Shown here: positions 52,346-62,274 of the stretch, piece after piece | Layout of the letters: each line of letters opens with the position of its first letter | Numbering within the stretch: the first letter of the stretch is position 1 | Assembly (NCBI GenBank): GCA_900618425.1 | Contig: UZAN01040229.1 | Span: 3,783 to 67,782, forward strand | Reading direction: 5' to 3' | DNA: 64,000 nt | From: Echinostoma caproni | Taxonomy: Eukaryota > Platyhelminthes > Trematoda > Plagiorchiida > Echinostomatidae | Made by a program: the position numbers and the translations under genes | Notes under the pieces: generated by a model | What the model was told of the DNA's origin: nothing | Databases searched by the model: none | Seen by the model: the letters and a program-made list of their open reading frames with translations, nothing else

Positions 52346-52645
52346 TTAAACACTGGTGTTTGGACTAGTTTCTGACCACGTCGTTCGAAGAGTGTCCCAT
52401 TCACTGGAAGTTGCTTGCATCGGAGCATCATGCTGTTCACAAATAATGCGTGCTTCTCGGAAAAACAGATCTGTCACCTCCAGCCATTTCCGTTGCTGTG
52501 TCAAATTGGTGATACCACCCGCTCGACAACTGCACAATTGTTCCGCCAAACGATCACCATAATTACTGTCCATCGCCTGTTTGTTTAATTGGAGGACAAA
52601 ATCAGTACGTAACAACGAATTTAATCTCGCCCCTTCTTGAACCTG
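52346..52645 (-). CDS. Candidate terminal exon, unknown helical protein
   Basis: A minus-strand frame of about 99 codons runs from an AACAG acceptor-like site near 52645 to a stop at 52346. It contains DFVLQLNKQAMDSNYGDRLA, ITNLTQQRKWLEVTDLFFRE and ARIICEQHDAPMQATSSEWD. Codon use is rich in CTG, CAG and GCG, unlike surrounding noncoding DNA. The sequence suggests alpha helices. The acceptor lacks a strong pyrimidine tract. I do not recognise the family. Confidence 0.35.
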   Translation of the reverse strand, partial: QVQEGARLNSLLRTDFVLQLNKQAMDSNYGDRLAEQLCSCRAGGITNLTQQRKWLEVTDLFFREARIICEQHDAPMQATSSEWDTLRTTWSETSPNTSV

Positions 52646-52754
52646 TTAATTCGATGGGCATCGAATGGTCAAACAATCACGGTTTCATAGCATCTCAGGA
52701 TACTCTTGCAAGAAGTCTAGGAAAGGCGAAATTCTTCAGTGGAGATTATAGAAG

Positions 52755-53025
52755 GTAACCTCTAGAAGTGATGAATAATCCTGATTGGTTCTGTGTGCCG
52801 CCCATGCGAACATCACACCACAGCTCGAGCAGCTCAACTCATTCCTCAATCTTGGATAAACTGACATGCTTAATAGTCGTCAGTCCCATCGCTCGACACC
52901 AGATTATTGTATTGAGAATGAACACGAATTGTAGATCACAAGTTACAATCGCAATTAAATCACGGAAAAGGGCTACTAGTCGTCTGCCAAAGTCTAGCAG
53001 CAACGAAATGCCGGGTAAAAGGCAC
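52755..53025 (-). pseudogene. Coding-like minus-strand segment interrupted by a TGA
   Basis: From about 53010 downward the minus strand reads FGRRLVALFRDLIAIVTCDL and MGLTTIKHVSLSKIEE, then TGA at about 52837, then VELLELWCDVRMGGTQNQSG in the same frame to about 52760. The continuity across the stop suggests a decayed coding unit, either a gene relic or an unrecognised repeat. It is on the same strand as, and upstream of, the candidate exon at 52346-52645; I cannot show that they belong together. Confidence 0.25.
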
Positions 53026-53929
53026 AATAAGTATTTTTTATTGCAAAAGTAGACGAGATTACATAATGTGAACAAAAATTGTCATTGTCTAAATAGATCG
53101 TAACCAAGCATCGTTCATATTCCTTTCAATATAGAGCTGTAGTTTAACCACATGCATTGTGATTGGTTGAGACTATTCGTTGTCCTGAAACTGTAACTCG
53201 GTATCTTCATGATTGGCGCTATCTCGGAAACTCAGATCACCACAGTAGCTTCAGTTCGTTCGTAAATATTTTGCATTCAAAGCCAGTTGGCGATGCAAAT
53301 TGTGAATAGATACGAGTGGCGGCTAATCTGTCAGGCTTTGAGACATTTCCAGGTACGGTCCTGTGTCCGATTGTCACGAGGATTCATGGGTTTTAGTACG
53401 CAAAACTCACATTTAGTTGAATACATTTCTCTGGTGGGCACTCAGTATCACAACTGCTCAAACCAGTAGAATTTTTGATCACCCAGAAACTTATTTTGAT
53501 TCTGAATCTAGGAGTGAGCTGTTCAGTGAACTCATATGTCACGGCGTTGTACCCAAAGAATTGTGCCCCCTATTCAGTCCAATGAACAACAACTTACTGC
53601 TAAATGTTTAAATAGTTTTGAAGGTATGAAACTTTGAACTGTCAATTTGTAAATCGTTAGTAAACCTAGTTTTGGTACGGACCTTAATGTCACATGACCA
53701 ACAAGATGAACTGTTGAGAGCGTAATAGAGCAACTAAATCCATTTTGGTTTTGTTGAAAAGCGATGGATTTATGGGGTTGATTTTTGGACACTAGTCGCT
53801 TGATCAGTACGTATAACCACGCGAATTCAACTGGAGGATTTAATGAATTCACTTGTTTGTACTAGCAGTTTATCCCAGAACAACTAGACTACCGCAGACT
53901 CGGATATCCCTGTCATCAGGTTCTCATTG

Positions 53930-54220
53930 CTTTTGTCTATACGCACTTCGTGGGATACTTCCGGTGTATTGTTTTCATTTCATTTGTACTTGTCTCTTGA
54001 ACCGCTCTAAAAATGGCAATCTGGTAGTCTTTGCTCTTGACACTGTTTTGATGTACATCATATCGATGTTGCGGTGTGTTGCGCGGGCATGAATAAACAT
54101 TACCGAGGCCGCAGAACACGATTGTATGACCGACAGATCGAAACAAATCGATCGATGAGCCCATCCAACTTCATGTTCAGTTCGTTCGGGTCGGGATGTA
54201 TTGACTTTAAGGTAAAACTC
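53930..54220 (-). other. Coding-like minus-strand segment, two competing frames
   Basis: Two minus-strand frames look protein-like over the same bases: one has HTIVFCGLGNVYSCPRNTPQ, the other MFIHARATHRNIDMMYIKTV and then a stop. Such double openness fits a decayed repeat better than a gene. No family is recognised. Confidence 0.25.
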
Positions 54221-54634
54221 GGAGGTCGCTAAAAAATGCGTGTTTTTCTTCTGTAATCCTTGTCACCGATTACAGAATGATCGCGAACATTTTCCGGCTT
54301 ACTCCTAAAAGTCTATTAAAGCTCTAATCAACATTTTAGCGTAATTTTCCGATAATTCGAAGTGGCTTGATACTTTATCATTCAACATACATAAATAAAC
54401 AACAAAAATTGCTAGTGTTTTGCTCAATGTCAAAACGCATAGCGGTGATCATTGGTGTCACATTTTTCAACGTTTTTACTTTGTGAAAATGCAACAACTG
54501 TTTGGCAGTTTGCGTTAATTATTTAATATGCTTCACTATGATAAAATACTCACAAACTTTAAAGTAGACGTTGGAAAGTCAAACATTCCGCATATTGATT
54601 TGGACTGGTGATTTGTCAAAAACACATTTTCACG

Positions 54635-54850
54635 CATAGTTCTCAGTGCATTCAGTTAATCATGCATTCGAGAAAAACTGAGTTCAAGTCTCCTCAGTGA
54701 GAAGAGGCACCGACACGAAGTCTGAGGCCAGAATTACCCATTGAAGCTAATTCATATGTCTTCCTCAGTCACAAAGTGTCGGTTCACTGAGCTAGACAAC
54801 TGCTGTGATTATTCGGTAACGAAGTTGGCCGAAATCTGTACTATCCTACT
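54635..54850 (+). mobile_element. Possible tRNA-derived SINE
   Basis: A box-A-like stretch near 54639-54657 is followed by GAGTTCAAGTCTCC (54680-54693), a fair box B. The downstream body is moderately GC-richer than the flanks. No clear tail is visible, so the end is approximate. Confidence 0.3.
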
Positions 54851-55349
54851 TAGATCATGAGAAAATACTTCACAAAGAAACTAAATTTTATAATTTTCCA
54901 TGGCTTTTACCACTCAGAATTATGTCATTTTCCATCGCATCCTATTAGGATAAGCTGAAAAAGCCCCGAAAGCTTATATCTTCTGCCTTGCAGGTGTCAA
55001 CTGGTGCGCTTTGGTATACATTTCTTGTGTACAGTTTAGGTTATTTGAATCACAAATTGTCAGTGTCAGTGTCTGGAATTCTGCGTAAACCATGTCACGT
55101 CGGGCGTTGCAGCACTAAGATTGGCAGGATATATCTTAGTAAAAACAAAGGAGGCAGCTGAAATGCTAAAACGTCAATAAGACGAAGTGTTCACCACACT
55201 TGCGAACGACGGACTATGACCACCTTGATTAAGTAAGGATACATCATTTCTAACAACTGATTTTTCCCCATAAATCACAGCATCGAAACTACAGTGTTTG
55301 AAAAGAAATTCATCTGCAGAGATAGATAATTTCCATCTATAAACGCTTA

Positions 55350-56235
55350 GCTACCCGGCAAGTCACTTATCTCAACCATTAAGTGAACTATTCCAACAAA
55401 TGTTCGACCAAACTGTGCTCCCACAAGCATAGAAACAAGGAATAATGTCTCTAACATGCAAGGGTGGTTGTCTTATTAAGCTACCCCCCCCCCTTACTCT
55501 ACTCCCCGTATTATCCAAAGTCATGGAATCCATTGTTGCAGACAATGTGATGAGTCACTTGGAAACACCCAACGTGTTATCTCCTGTTCGACATGGTTTT
55601 CGCCGCAGGCGATCGTGTACCACTATTCTGCTTTTGTTACGAGAGGAGTGGACAAAAGCAGTTGATCAGGGTGATGCAGTGGACGTAGTGTACCTCGAAT
55701 TCTCCAGAGCATTTGACTGAGTGAACCGCAAAATACTGCTGGAGAAGCTACACAATTATGAAATTTTGGGACTTGTACTGGGTTTGATAGAAGAATTCCT
55801 AACATTTCTAACACGCCGTGTTAGTACGGGTTTCTGGGTCACTATCTGATCCTATCAACACAGCCCGAGGAGTTCAACAGGGATCCGTGCTTTGCCGTCA
55901 AATGCTTTTTGTTTTCATAAACGATCTAACGGGCATTCTGGTGCTAAAGACGTCAATGTTTGCACACTATGAGAACATGAAAAGCAATGACAAACCTGAG
56001 GATTCACTGGTAATTCAGAGAACACTTAAATGACTTCGAATTCATTGCATCAAAATGTACGATCATATCCATTCGTCACAAAACTCGGTTTTCATACTTC
56101 CTGGAATATCAACAATTTCTGTGCTCCTCGAATGAGAAGGATTTCGGTGTCATTGTTCAAGACAACCTGAGTTGAGTGACTTCACAAACTGTTTTTGGGC
56201 GCACAAGGGGGAACATCATCCAGCCAGGCTGAACA
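55350..56235 (+). mobile_element. CR1-type non-LTR retrotransposon fragment
   Basis: Translation gives the middle to late part of a CR1-like reverse transcriptase spread over several frames: LSELFQQMFDQTVLP upstream, then LLPVLSKVMESIV, then a region ending KDFGVIVQDNLS near 56170, which is typical of CR1 after the palm. No endonuclease domain or complete 3' end is visible, so both ends are approximate. A run of nine C near 55485 and several stops mark decay. Confidence 0.8.
55445..56033 (+). pseudogene. CR1-like reverse transcriptase pseudogene
   Basis: Recognisable blocks in order: LLPVLSKVMESIVADNVMSH, GFRRRRSCTTILLLL, and VDVVYLEFSRAFD, which holds the first catalytic Asp region. A TGA follows at once (55718-55720), but the frame continues with VNRKILLEKL until 55846. 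A frame change leads to GVQQGSVLCRQMLFVFINDL (55818-56033 frame). The FADD catalytic box has become FAHY, so both aspartates are lost. The gene cannot encode an active enzyme. Confidence 0.8.
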
Positions 56236-56319
56236 CTGGTGTGATTAAAACTATGACGAGTGTTATCGTTTCACACTTCATCGTGTCCGATCACACAGTG
56301 AGTGACTGACGTATTTCGG

Positions 56320-56680
56320 CCTCTCTACTGCGTTCGCGGTCGTAGATCAAAGCCGATTAAAAATCGCATCCTAGTCACCGCACAGGCGGTTCGAATTCGT
56401 CTACATAATCCCCCATTGTGTGCCCCCAAACAATTTTTGAAGTCACTCAACCTACCATGACCCTGCACCTCTCGTCCTCCTCCCACTCCTCCCAATCCAA
56501 ATCCAAATCACACAAGTAATGTGGACTAAGCGTAAGTTCCGATCGTAGGATCAGCCATATCCGGTTTTGTGAAATTGGGACAGAAAACCACAACAACAAT
56601 CCCCATTTGAATAATCGTTAGTTTTGTTTCCTCTTTTCTATACAAAATGATGTGATATAAAATGTGACGTATTGGCCAGT
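56320..56680 (+). mobile_element. Possible tRNA-derived SINE downstream of the CR1 fragment
   Basis: GCGGTTCGAATTCG (56386-56399) is a strong box B. A plausible box A lies about 45 bases upstream (GTAGATCAAAGCCG). A pyrimidine-rich stretch and an AT-rich end follow. It lies about 85 bases after the last recognisable CR1 codons, so it could instead be the 3' UTR of that element. Confidence 0.35.
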
Positions 56681-56687
56681 TGAAAAG

Positions 56688-56726
56688 CAAATATAAAATA
56701 TATATATATATAAAGCAAATATAAAG
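56688..56726. repeat. (TA)n microsatellite between two AAAGCAAATATAAA copies
   Basis: A TA run at about 56696-56712 is bracketed by two copies of a 14-base unit in direct orientation. Confidence 0.75.
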
Positions 56727-57107
56727 TTTTAACTAGTTGTACCGTAATTAATTTTCTTCAAAGTTTTGTTTTGGAGAAAGGGATTACAATATGATTACCT
56801 ACAAGCAGGTTGATGTGTTTTGATCGAAATGGTTTGATAAAACGCAAAAAATCTCTATTACTATTATGCAGTATTAGTTTGAACGGATGGTTCAGCTAGG
56901 GCTAGGTAATCGTTGTATCCTCGAGATACTTCACGATGGAGAAGGCCGGGCTTTGCTGATTCCCGTTTTCTTGCTCAGTTTATAATACATTTTGCTGCGT
57001 GTTTCATCGCTGGTTGATCTTCCAGCAGCCCAAATAGACATCTTTTAGAAAATCCATGCCGAGATCTCGGTTTCGCAACTGGACTCTGACAACCTACAGC
57101 TTTTTAG

Positions 57108-57287
57108 ATGTGTCCAAGTGGTTAGGTCACCAAATTGTGACCCGGAAGTCTCGGGTTAGAACCGCTCCACCGCTGCCCGTCTTCCCTATTTCTGTATTTC
57201 CCCAGGCATCCTTTGTATGGCCGCAGCCCCTCCCTGAACATTGACTGTACATTTTTATATTCAATAAATAAAAAAGGAAGTAAAAAG
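57108..57287 (+). mobile_element. tRNA-derived SINE, family B, well-preserved copy
   Basis: Box A lies in GTGTCCAAGTGGTTAGGTC (57110-57128), of leucine- or serine-tRNA type. Box B is CGGGTTAGAACCGC (57152-57165). The body includes CTGTATTTCCCCAGGCATCC (57191-57210) and TATGGCCGCAGCCCC. The tail is TTCAATAAATAAAAAAGGAA followed by GTAAAAA. It aligns block by block with 32045-32236. Confidence 0.8.
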
Positions 57288-59039
57288 ACATTTCAAGACA
57301 TTTAACATTTCATTTCATTTCAGATTATCTGTAAGTTTCAGTTACCTATAGCGGCGATAAGGCTGATACTTCAACTTCAACCATTTAGAATATCACAATT
57401 TGGGTGAGAGTGTTTGGAGTGAACAGATTTAAACAGATTGTCATAAGAAACAAATTTAGTCTCGGTAACATTCATTCAGTCGGTTAGCGTAATGTTCCTT
57501 TTACAGTGCAANGTGCAACATCTGATGTCTGCGATCCGGATCAAGAGCGTCTACTAACCATTGGGCAAATTTGCAATAAGAGGAATTCTGCTTCCATAGA
57601 ATGATTCTACGGTGGACTCCGGCTTTGTAAAGAATCGGAGCTACTCTAATTCGATAAGGATGACTATGATGCATAAATTTTCTTGTTTCACGTGACCGAT
57701 TGGTGGCAACAACTGAAAAGCATGTAGAGCTGAAAATGTATTCCTAAAACTGCGATGAGATTGGTTTCCTTCTTGGCATGAGCTCTGTGCTATTTTAAGG
57801 AAAAAAAATAAAAAAATAAACCGACAATCGTTTCATGGATGACATACTGTGATTACCGGCTACCAAAGATGACAGCGACCGATTTTTATGATGAAACACG
57901 GAATATTTACCAATTCTGAATCTTCTCAATCATCGCGCATAGAATGTTTTACGAGCATGGTGAAACGTGCATATTTGAATTTCAACCACCTACCAACAAC
58001 CGAACACCGGTGATGTCCCCGTTGCTATGTAGATTGTTTTATTCGTCTAAACCATTTGTTTCACGCTTGGTTGAAGCCATATCAGTGTTTGTGTGCCATA
58101 CGCGTGTGTGGGCAAGGAAAAATTCGGATATTTTATCCATGCACAGATTTTAGGCTTTTGTGATCTACGCCAGGACTCTTCACGTACCTGTCGACTGACT
58201 GATAACGCATTCCTGACTTGTATAATTTGCAATTTGATTTAAAACTGTCTAATCGGAAGATTTTCTCTATGCAATTGAGACAAGAAGTTATTCAACAAAA
58301 TTGATTGCAAGAGTAGTTTGGTGATCAAAGTGCATTAACACAATATTCAATAAGTGAAAGTTTATTTCGAATAGTCATCCCTGACTCTAGTCTAGTTTCC
58401 TAATTCGAACTAGCCTGTGATCATCAATGAAGTCACAGACTGTTAAAGACCATCATTCGGTTGTCAGGAATTTCATGCCTTCGAAACTCACCACCGTAGT
58501 AGTATTTTTCCCGTTTGCTGGCTGACAGGCTTTTATTGGTCGTGGCCTAGTTCACGTACTTTTGTTTCAACCAGTGCTGATATCACTTTCTTACTAGGTG
58601 CGACGATAAACGGTAACTTTATAATGATGGAAATCATACGCTGACGGATAATATTCCGATAGTCCAGTAGTTTTGTGTATAAATTACATTTGTTTTTATG
58701 CATTACTTAACGCTTCCTGTTATGTTCTACTGTACAACACAGCAATTGTCTTGTGCTGACGAATCATTAGTTTTAATGAGTTGAAACATAGTTACTCGTA
58801 TGAGATTTCCAAGCTAAATGTTGCAGGTTTGAAAAAGGATACGACCAATAGAATTCAACGGTCCAATCAAATCTTTCATTACTCCGTCCCACAGCTTCCA
58901 GGTCTCCCACTGAATCATAGCCCCTAGAGTCAAACTGTCCTTCACATAATATCAACGTTTATAATGGTCTATAGCCTGATGGCATACTCGTTTGCATGCA
59001 AGCTTTCTGTGAGTGACGTCCCGCGTTCTACCCTTGTTT
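57288..59039. other. No gene seen
   Basis: Short frames between two SINE copies. Nothing recognised; one undetermined base at 57512. Confidence 0.5.
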
Positions 59040-59318
59040 GAATCAATGCGCAGTGGTTTAGTCGCTGTCACCGGCGTGCTTCAGACCCTATGGTCCGGGA
59101 TTTGAGCCCCACCACCGCCACCCAACTTTGGTGGTAGGCAGCTCTGCTGTTGTCCGGTTCAATACCACGCCTGACCTATCGGGGCCTTATGTGGTGCGCC
59201 ACTCCAAGTCTCGGGGCTTAGGTTGCCGGTATCCACCACTGAACAGCAGGTCCTCGTGACTACGGGGTTCGTCCCGTCTGTTCATCACACTTACGTGTGT
59301 AATAAAAAAATAATGAAA
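59040..59318 (+). mobile_element. tRNA-derived SINE, long GC-rich family
   Basis: Box A is TGCGCAGTGGTTTAG (59047-59061) and box B is GGGATTTGAGCCCC (59097-59110). A CCACCACCGCCACCC run follows, as in family A, but the body differs. Two further box-B-like motifs occur, CCGGTTCAATACC (near 59154-59166) and GGGGTTCGTCCC (near 59264-59275). The 3' end is TGTGTAATAAAAAAATAATG. The unit is much less AT-rich than its flanks. The opposite strand reads open through part of it, but that is a shadow of the repeat. Confidence 0.75.
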
Positions 59319-60698
59319 TCCAACAGAAATGAAAACGGTCTCCTGGAATTTTTCGTCCTCAAAGTCCAAGGCTACTTTAAGCCCAACGAAAGGAAGTGAA
59401 TTGTGTAAAGACATCATTCATGCGTAATCAATCAAAATGCATTCAAATCTAAATTTTTCGTAATGAGTACTTCATTGATCGACTTCAGCTTATAACAAAT
59501 CGGTTAGAGTATCAGTCATAATATGTTTTTGTGACAGTGAAACTTATTTCATAAAATATAAAATGATATCTGTAGCTACCTTCCATACAATAAACAGTCC
59601 TTCGATGTTTAAACCACTCAGTTGCAATGTGGCTTACTGTAAAAGGGATCCAAAGTTTGATCAGCCGTCCAATTGTATGAATTCACATGAACTGTACAGG
59701 AATTCATGCACCAGTGCGCACAAAATGTTGGCTGTCAGCCATTCAGCTCATCTGGAACAATCCCGGTTTTCGGAACCAGGGTTCACGATATGTGCCCCAG
59801 GCTCATTCCCCAGGAGCGATAAAAGCAGAGCTGATGAGTCGGAATAGTGACAAAAAAGCTGACCGTTAATTTCTGATGACCAATAACCTAGACACTTATG
59901 TTAGTAGGATGAATTTTCAGACATCCTTTAGGCTGGGCATTAAATGCGTTGTTTATTTTAGTCTTTCAATGATTCAACAAATGACCCAGTGTTTCTTTTC
60001 CCTGACCAATTTCGGCTCGCATTCACCGGCTTAAATTTGTGGGTTTTCATCCCAAAAAGGAGAGAATCAATTCAGAGAATGCAAAAGTTATGAAGAAACA
60101 GCTCTACGTGTGTACAGATACGTGTGTTTTGTGTGAACAGACTAAAATCAAGTCAAGAAAATTTAACAGTGAAAAAACGCTTCGAAACAGTGCAGTTTAA
60201 CTGTTCGATAGAACGAGTTTCTCGGATTGTCGATTTGTATGTAAATTACTAGTGTTTAATGCAAATCGGACTGTTGTTCCTAGCGGTTCGTTCGCGATTG
60301 GTTCGGTGATCTCGCGCCTGCACATGCACATAGATGCACAGACACACACACAAACCTATGCCCACGGCCGTATAGTTTGTGTTTTGCATGTACACATGAT
60401 TCGACCAAGTTGTAATGCACACCAGCTCACCATTGTATGAACAAAGCGCTCCAATTTTCGAGTCACATTGCGTCTTGGATCGTCCACAGTGATCCAGGTA
60501 CGAACTCCTGCCAACAAACACGAACATCAATACGTAAAGGCACCGATTGACACCCGATTCGAGTCGAGTACCTGTTGCGCTCATTCATAGCCTGTCTGCA
60601 CTTCACTCTTCATTCCTCTGTCCTGTGTTCGTCAATCTGCACGATATGGCCACTCATAGATGTGCTTGGTGCGGTATCGTGATCCACCCTCCCACGCA
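59319..60698. other. Upstream flank of the PTB/PH-like gene
   Basis: GC content rises from about 60.25 kb toward the gene. A CA-rich run lies at 60340-60355. Overlapping frames at 60249-60876 on both strands, one cysteine-rich, coincide with the putative promoter and are probably not coding. Confidence 0.4.
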
Positions 60699-60704
60699 TA
60701 TAAA
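60699..60704 (+). promoter_or_regulatory. Candidate TATA box of the PTB/PH-like gene
   Basis: A perfect TATAAA lies in a locally GC-rich setting about 245 bases before the ATG at 60950. Initiation some 30 bases downstream would give a 5' leader of about 215 bases. An inverted CCAAT (ATTGG, near 60297) and an octamer-like ATGCAAAT (60259-60266) lie further upstream. These are motif matches only; no transcript evidence is available. Confidence 0.4.
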
Positions 60705-60949
60705 CCCGCACAACCTTGAGCACCCCGGCAAACCTAGACCACGGACGAACATAATATGTGCTTGCTTAGGTCAGATAGCACACATATCTAACTGTGTGGA
60801 TCAGGACGATTGCCGGTTTTCTACCCTCGTGTGTTACTGTGGTTGTTCACGTCGGTTGTGTTGTGTGATTCGATAGTGTTTAAACTGGGAGCTGTGACCA
60901 AGAAAGTTGCGCATATTTTCCCGGTGAATTCTGTCCCTAATCCGGTTCA

Positions 60950-61909
60950 ATGACCAAGAGTTGTGGGCGACGAAAATTCTCCTGGTTTGAGGGTCACGGG
61001 GAATTGGTTCGACGAATCCCTTTAATTGATCGTGAAGCGTATGATCATGCGAAAGCTTATGACTATTTGCCAGCGACGAAATCGACAAAACCCATAATTC
61101 GATGCAAAATTTACTGTCTTACGGATGCGATCAAAGTGAAGAAAGCCTCAAGATTCGGACCACATCCTCCTCGAAAATTTTATCCTTACAAGGATATTCA
61201 TCGATTTTATGCTTTTGCTGACTACCCAGATATTCTTATTCTTGGATGTGCCGATCCGGAAAAAGATACCAAACATTACGAGTTCTTCAGACTGAACGAG
61301 AATCATGTGCAGGAAGTGTGCCAACTAATAGAACGCGCGCATCGAGATCCAATGTATCGACTTGTGGAAGATGACGGTGGTCCACAACGTTATCAATCTT
61401 CCCAATCCAGCCTAACCGGGGATACGGATACCGTACAGGATGAAACGGAAATTCAGAAAACCACAGAAGGAACCGTTTCTGCTACGGTGGACACGATTCC
61501 CTCTGAAGAAGTGAATCCAGTAAACTCCGTGGATTCATCTTTGCTATCTCCAGACGAGTGTGTAATTGAAACGGAGCTGGTCAATCACGAAGAAAGCCCA
61601 CCTGAGGAAAAATCCAAGTCCGTGCTGAGCATGGTCCCGGATCATATACGTCGCGATTCACTATTCCAAAAACTGTGTGCTAACCTCGATGAAAATGAGC
61701 TTTTGGCAGTGGACATGAAATACATCGAACCAGATGGAAAATTAGGCAATCAAATATCGAACGAGGGTGCAATCTATGTATTTGTGGCACATCATAAGCA
61801 CTCCGACAATGGGAGTCATTGTAACGGGACAGAACAATATGACCAGGAAGATAGCACAGCGGAATCCGGTTTCACCACAACATTCACCACAGTTCAAACA
61901 GATTCTTGA
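60950..61909 (+). CDS. Trematode PTB/PH-like domain protein, single-exon ORF, 319 aa
   Basis: This is the only long intact open frame in the window. The start is the first ATG after an in-frame TAA at 60938-60940, and the frame runs without an intron to TGA at 61907-61909. Residues 1-25 are basic and polar. Residues about 30-132 look like a PTB/PH-type fold: a strand around RCKIYCLTDAIKVKK (51-65), then YPYKDIHRFYAFADYPDILI (78-97), a turn, HYEFFRL (109-115), and a C-terminal helix NENHVQEVCQLIERA (116-130). Residues 136-225 are acidic and rich in S, T and E, so probably disordered. A second ordered-looking block spans 226-283, and the tail is S/T-rich. There is no signal peptide or membrane segment, so an intracellular adaptor is the natural inference. 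I recall this domain type as common in fluke proteomes under names such as trematode PH-like domain protein. Ligand and pathway are unknown. The gene stands alone, with a TATA box upstream and an AATAAA downstream. Confidence 0.85.
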   Translation: MTKSCGRRKFSWFEGHGELVRRIPLIDREAYDHAKAYDYLPATKSTKPIIRCKIYCLTDAIKVKKASRFGPHPPRKFYPYKDIHRFYAFADYPDILILGCADPEKDTKHYEFFRLNENHVQEVCQLIERAHRDPMYRLVEDDGGPQRYQSSQSSLTGDTDTVQDETEIQKTTEGTVSATVDTIPSEEVNPVNSVDSSLLSPDECVIETELVNHEESPPEEKSKSVLSMVPDHIRRDSLFQKLCANLDENELLAVDMKYIEPDGKLGNQISNEGAIYVFVAHHKHSDNGSHCNGTEQYDQEDSTAESGFTTTFTTVQTDS

Positions 61910-62268
61910 ACGCAATCCATCACCGCAAGCATCATAAGCATCACAACAAACGGGTAAATCGTAGTCATAAATTCATCATACATTGCAAATCTAATTCCTA
62001 TCCGGTTCGGTCAATTCACCGCTCCAAGGATGTTTCGTACAGGTTATCAACTTTGCTTTGATCTGTCGACAAACTGCATCACAACCAGCATTAATCCTAT
62101 CACATATGCATTCTACCAAAAACGCTACGTTTCGAAGTCCCCAACCGTCTGGTTCCCTTGATTCTCCTAAGCTGAGAAGATGAAGGTGGACGCTTGATCC
62201 TATGCATTCAAAAGGCATATTTTCACTCTGGACCCGCTTTTTGCCTTAACGATCCGGGTGCATGAGCA
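61910..62268 (+). other. Putative 3' UTR of the PTB/PH-like gene
   Basis: This is the sequence between the stop codon and the first AATAAA. It is less AT-rich than the flanking DNA and has no convincing coding frame. Its first 45 bases are a CAT/CAC-rich run of near-repeats. The UTR assignment follows from position only. Confidence 0.4.
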
Positions 62269-62274
62269 AATAAA
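62269..62274 (+). terminator. Candidate polyadenylation signal (AATAAA)
   Basis: An AATAAA hexamer lies 360 bases after the stop of the PTB/PH-like gene. A GT- and T-rich stretch follows at about 62295-62330, as expected of a downstream element. A second AATAAA at 62754-62759 could serve a longer transcript. Confidence 0.45.

Noticed and set aside
59187..59417. Minus-strand 76-codon frame
   Set aside because: Much of it is the reverse complement of the SINE at 59040-59318.
59832..59862. Hammerhead-ribozyme-like core CTGATGAGTC...GTGAC
   Set aside because: The CUGAUGA box and a short GTC/GAC stem are present, but the required GAAA reads AAAA and no stem I or stem III pairing with a cleavage site can be drawn.
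60547..60876. Cysteine-rich 109-codon frame upstream of the PTB/PH-like gene
   Set aside because: It overlaps the putative TATA box and lies where both strands are open because of higher GC; no conserved cysteine pattern is recognised.
61991..62218. Minus-strand 75-codon frame after the main gene
   Set aside because: It lies within the likely 3' UTR and has no splice or family support.
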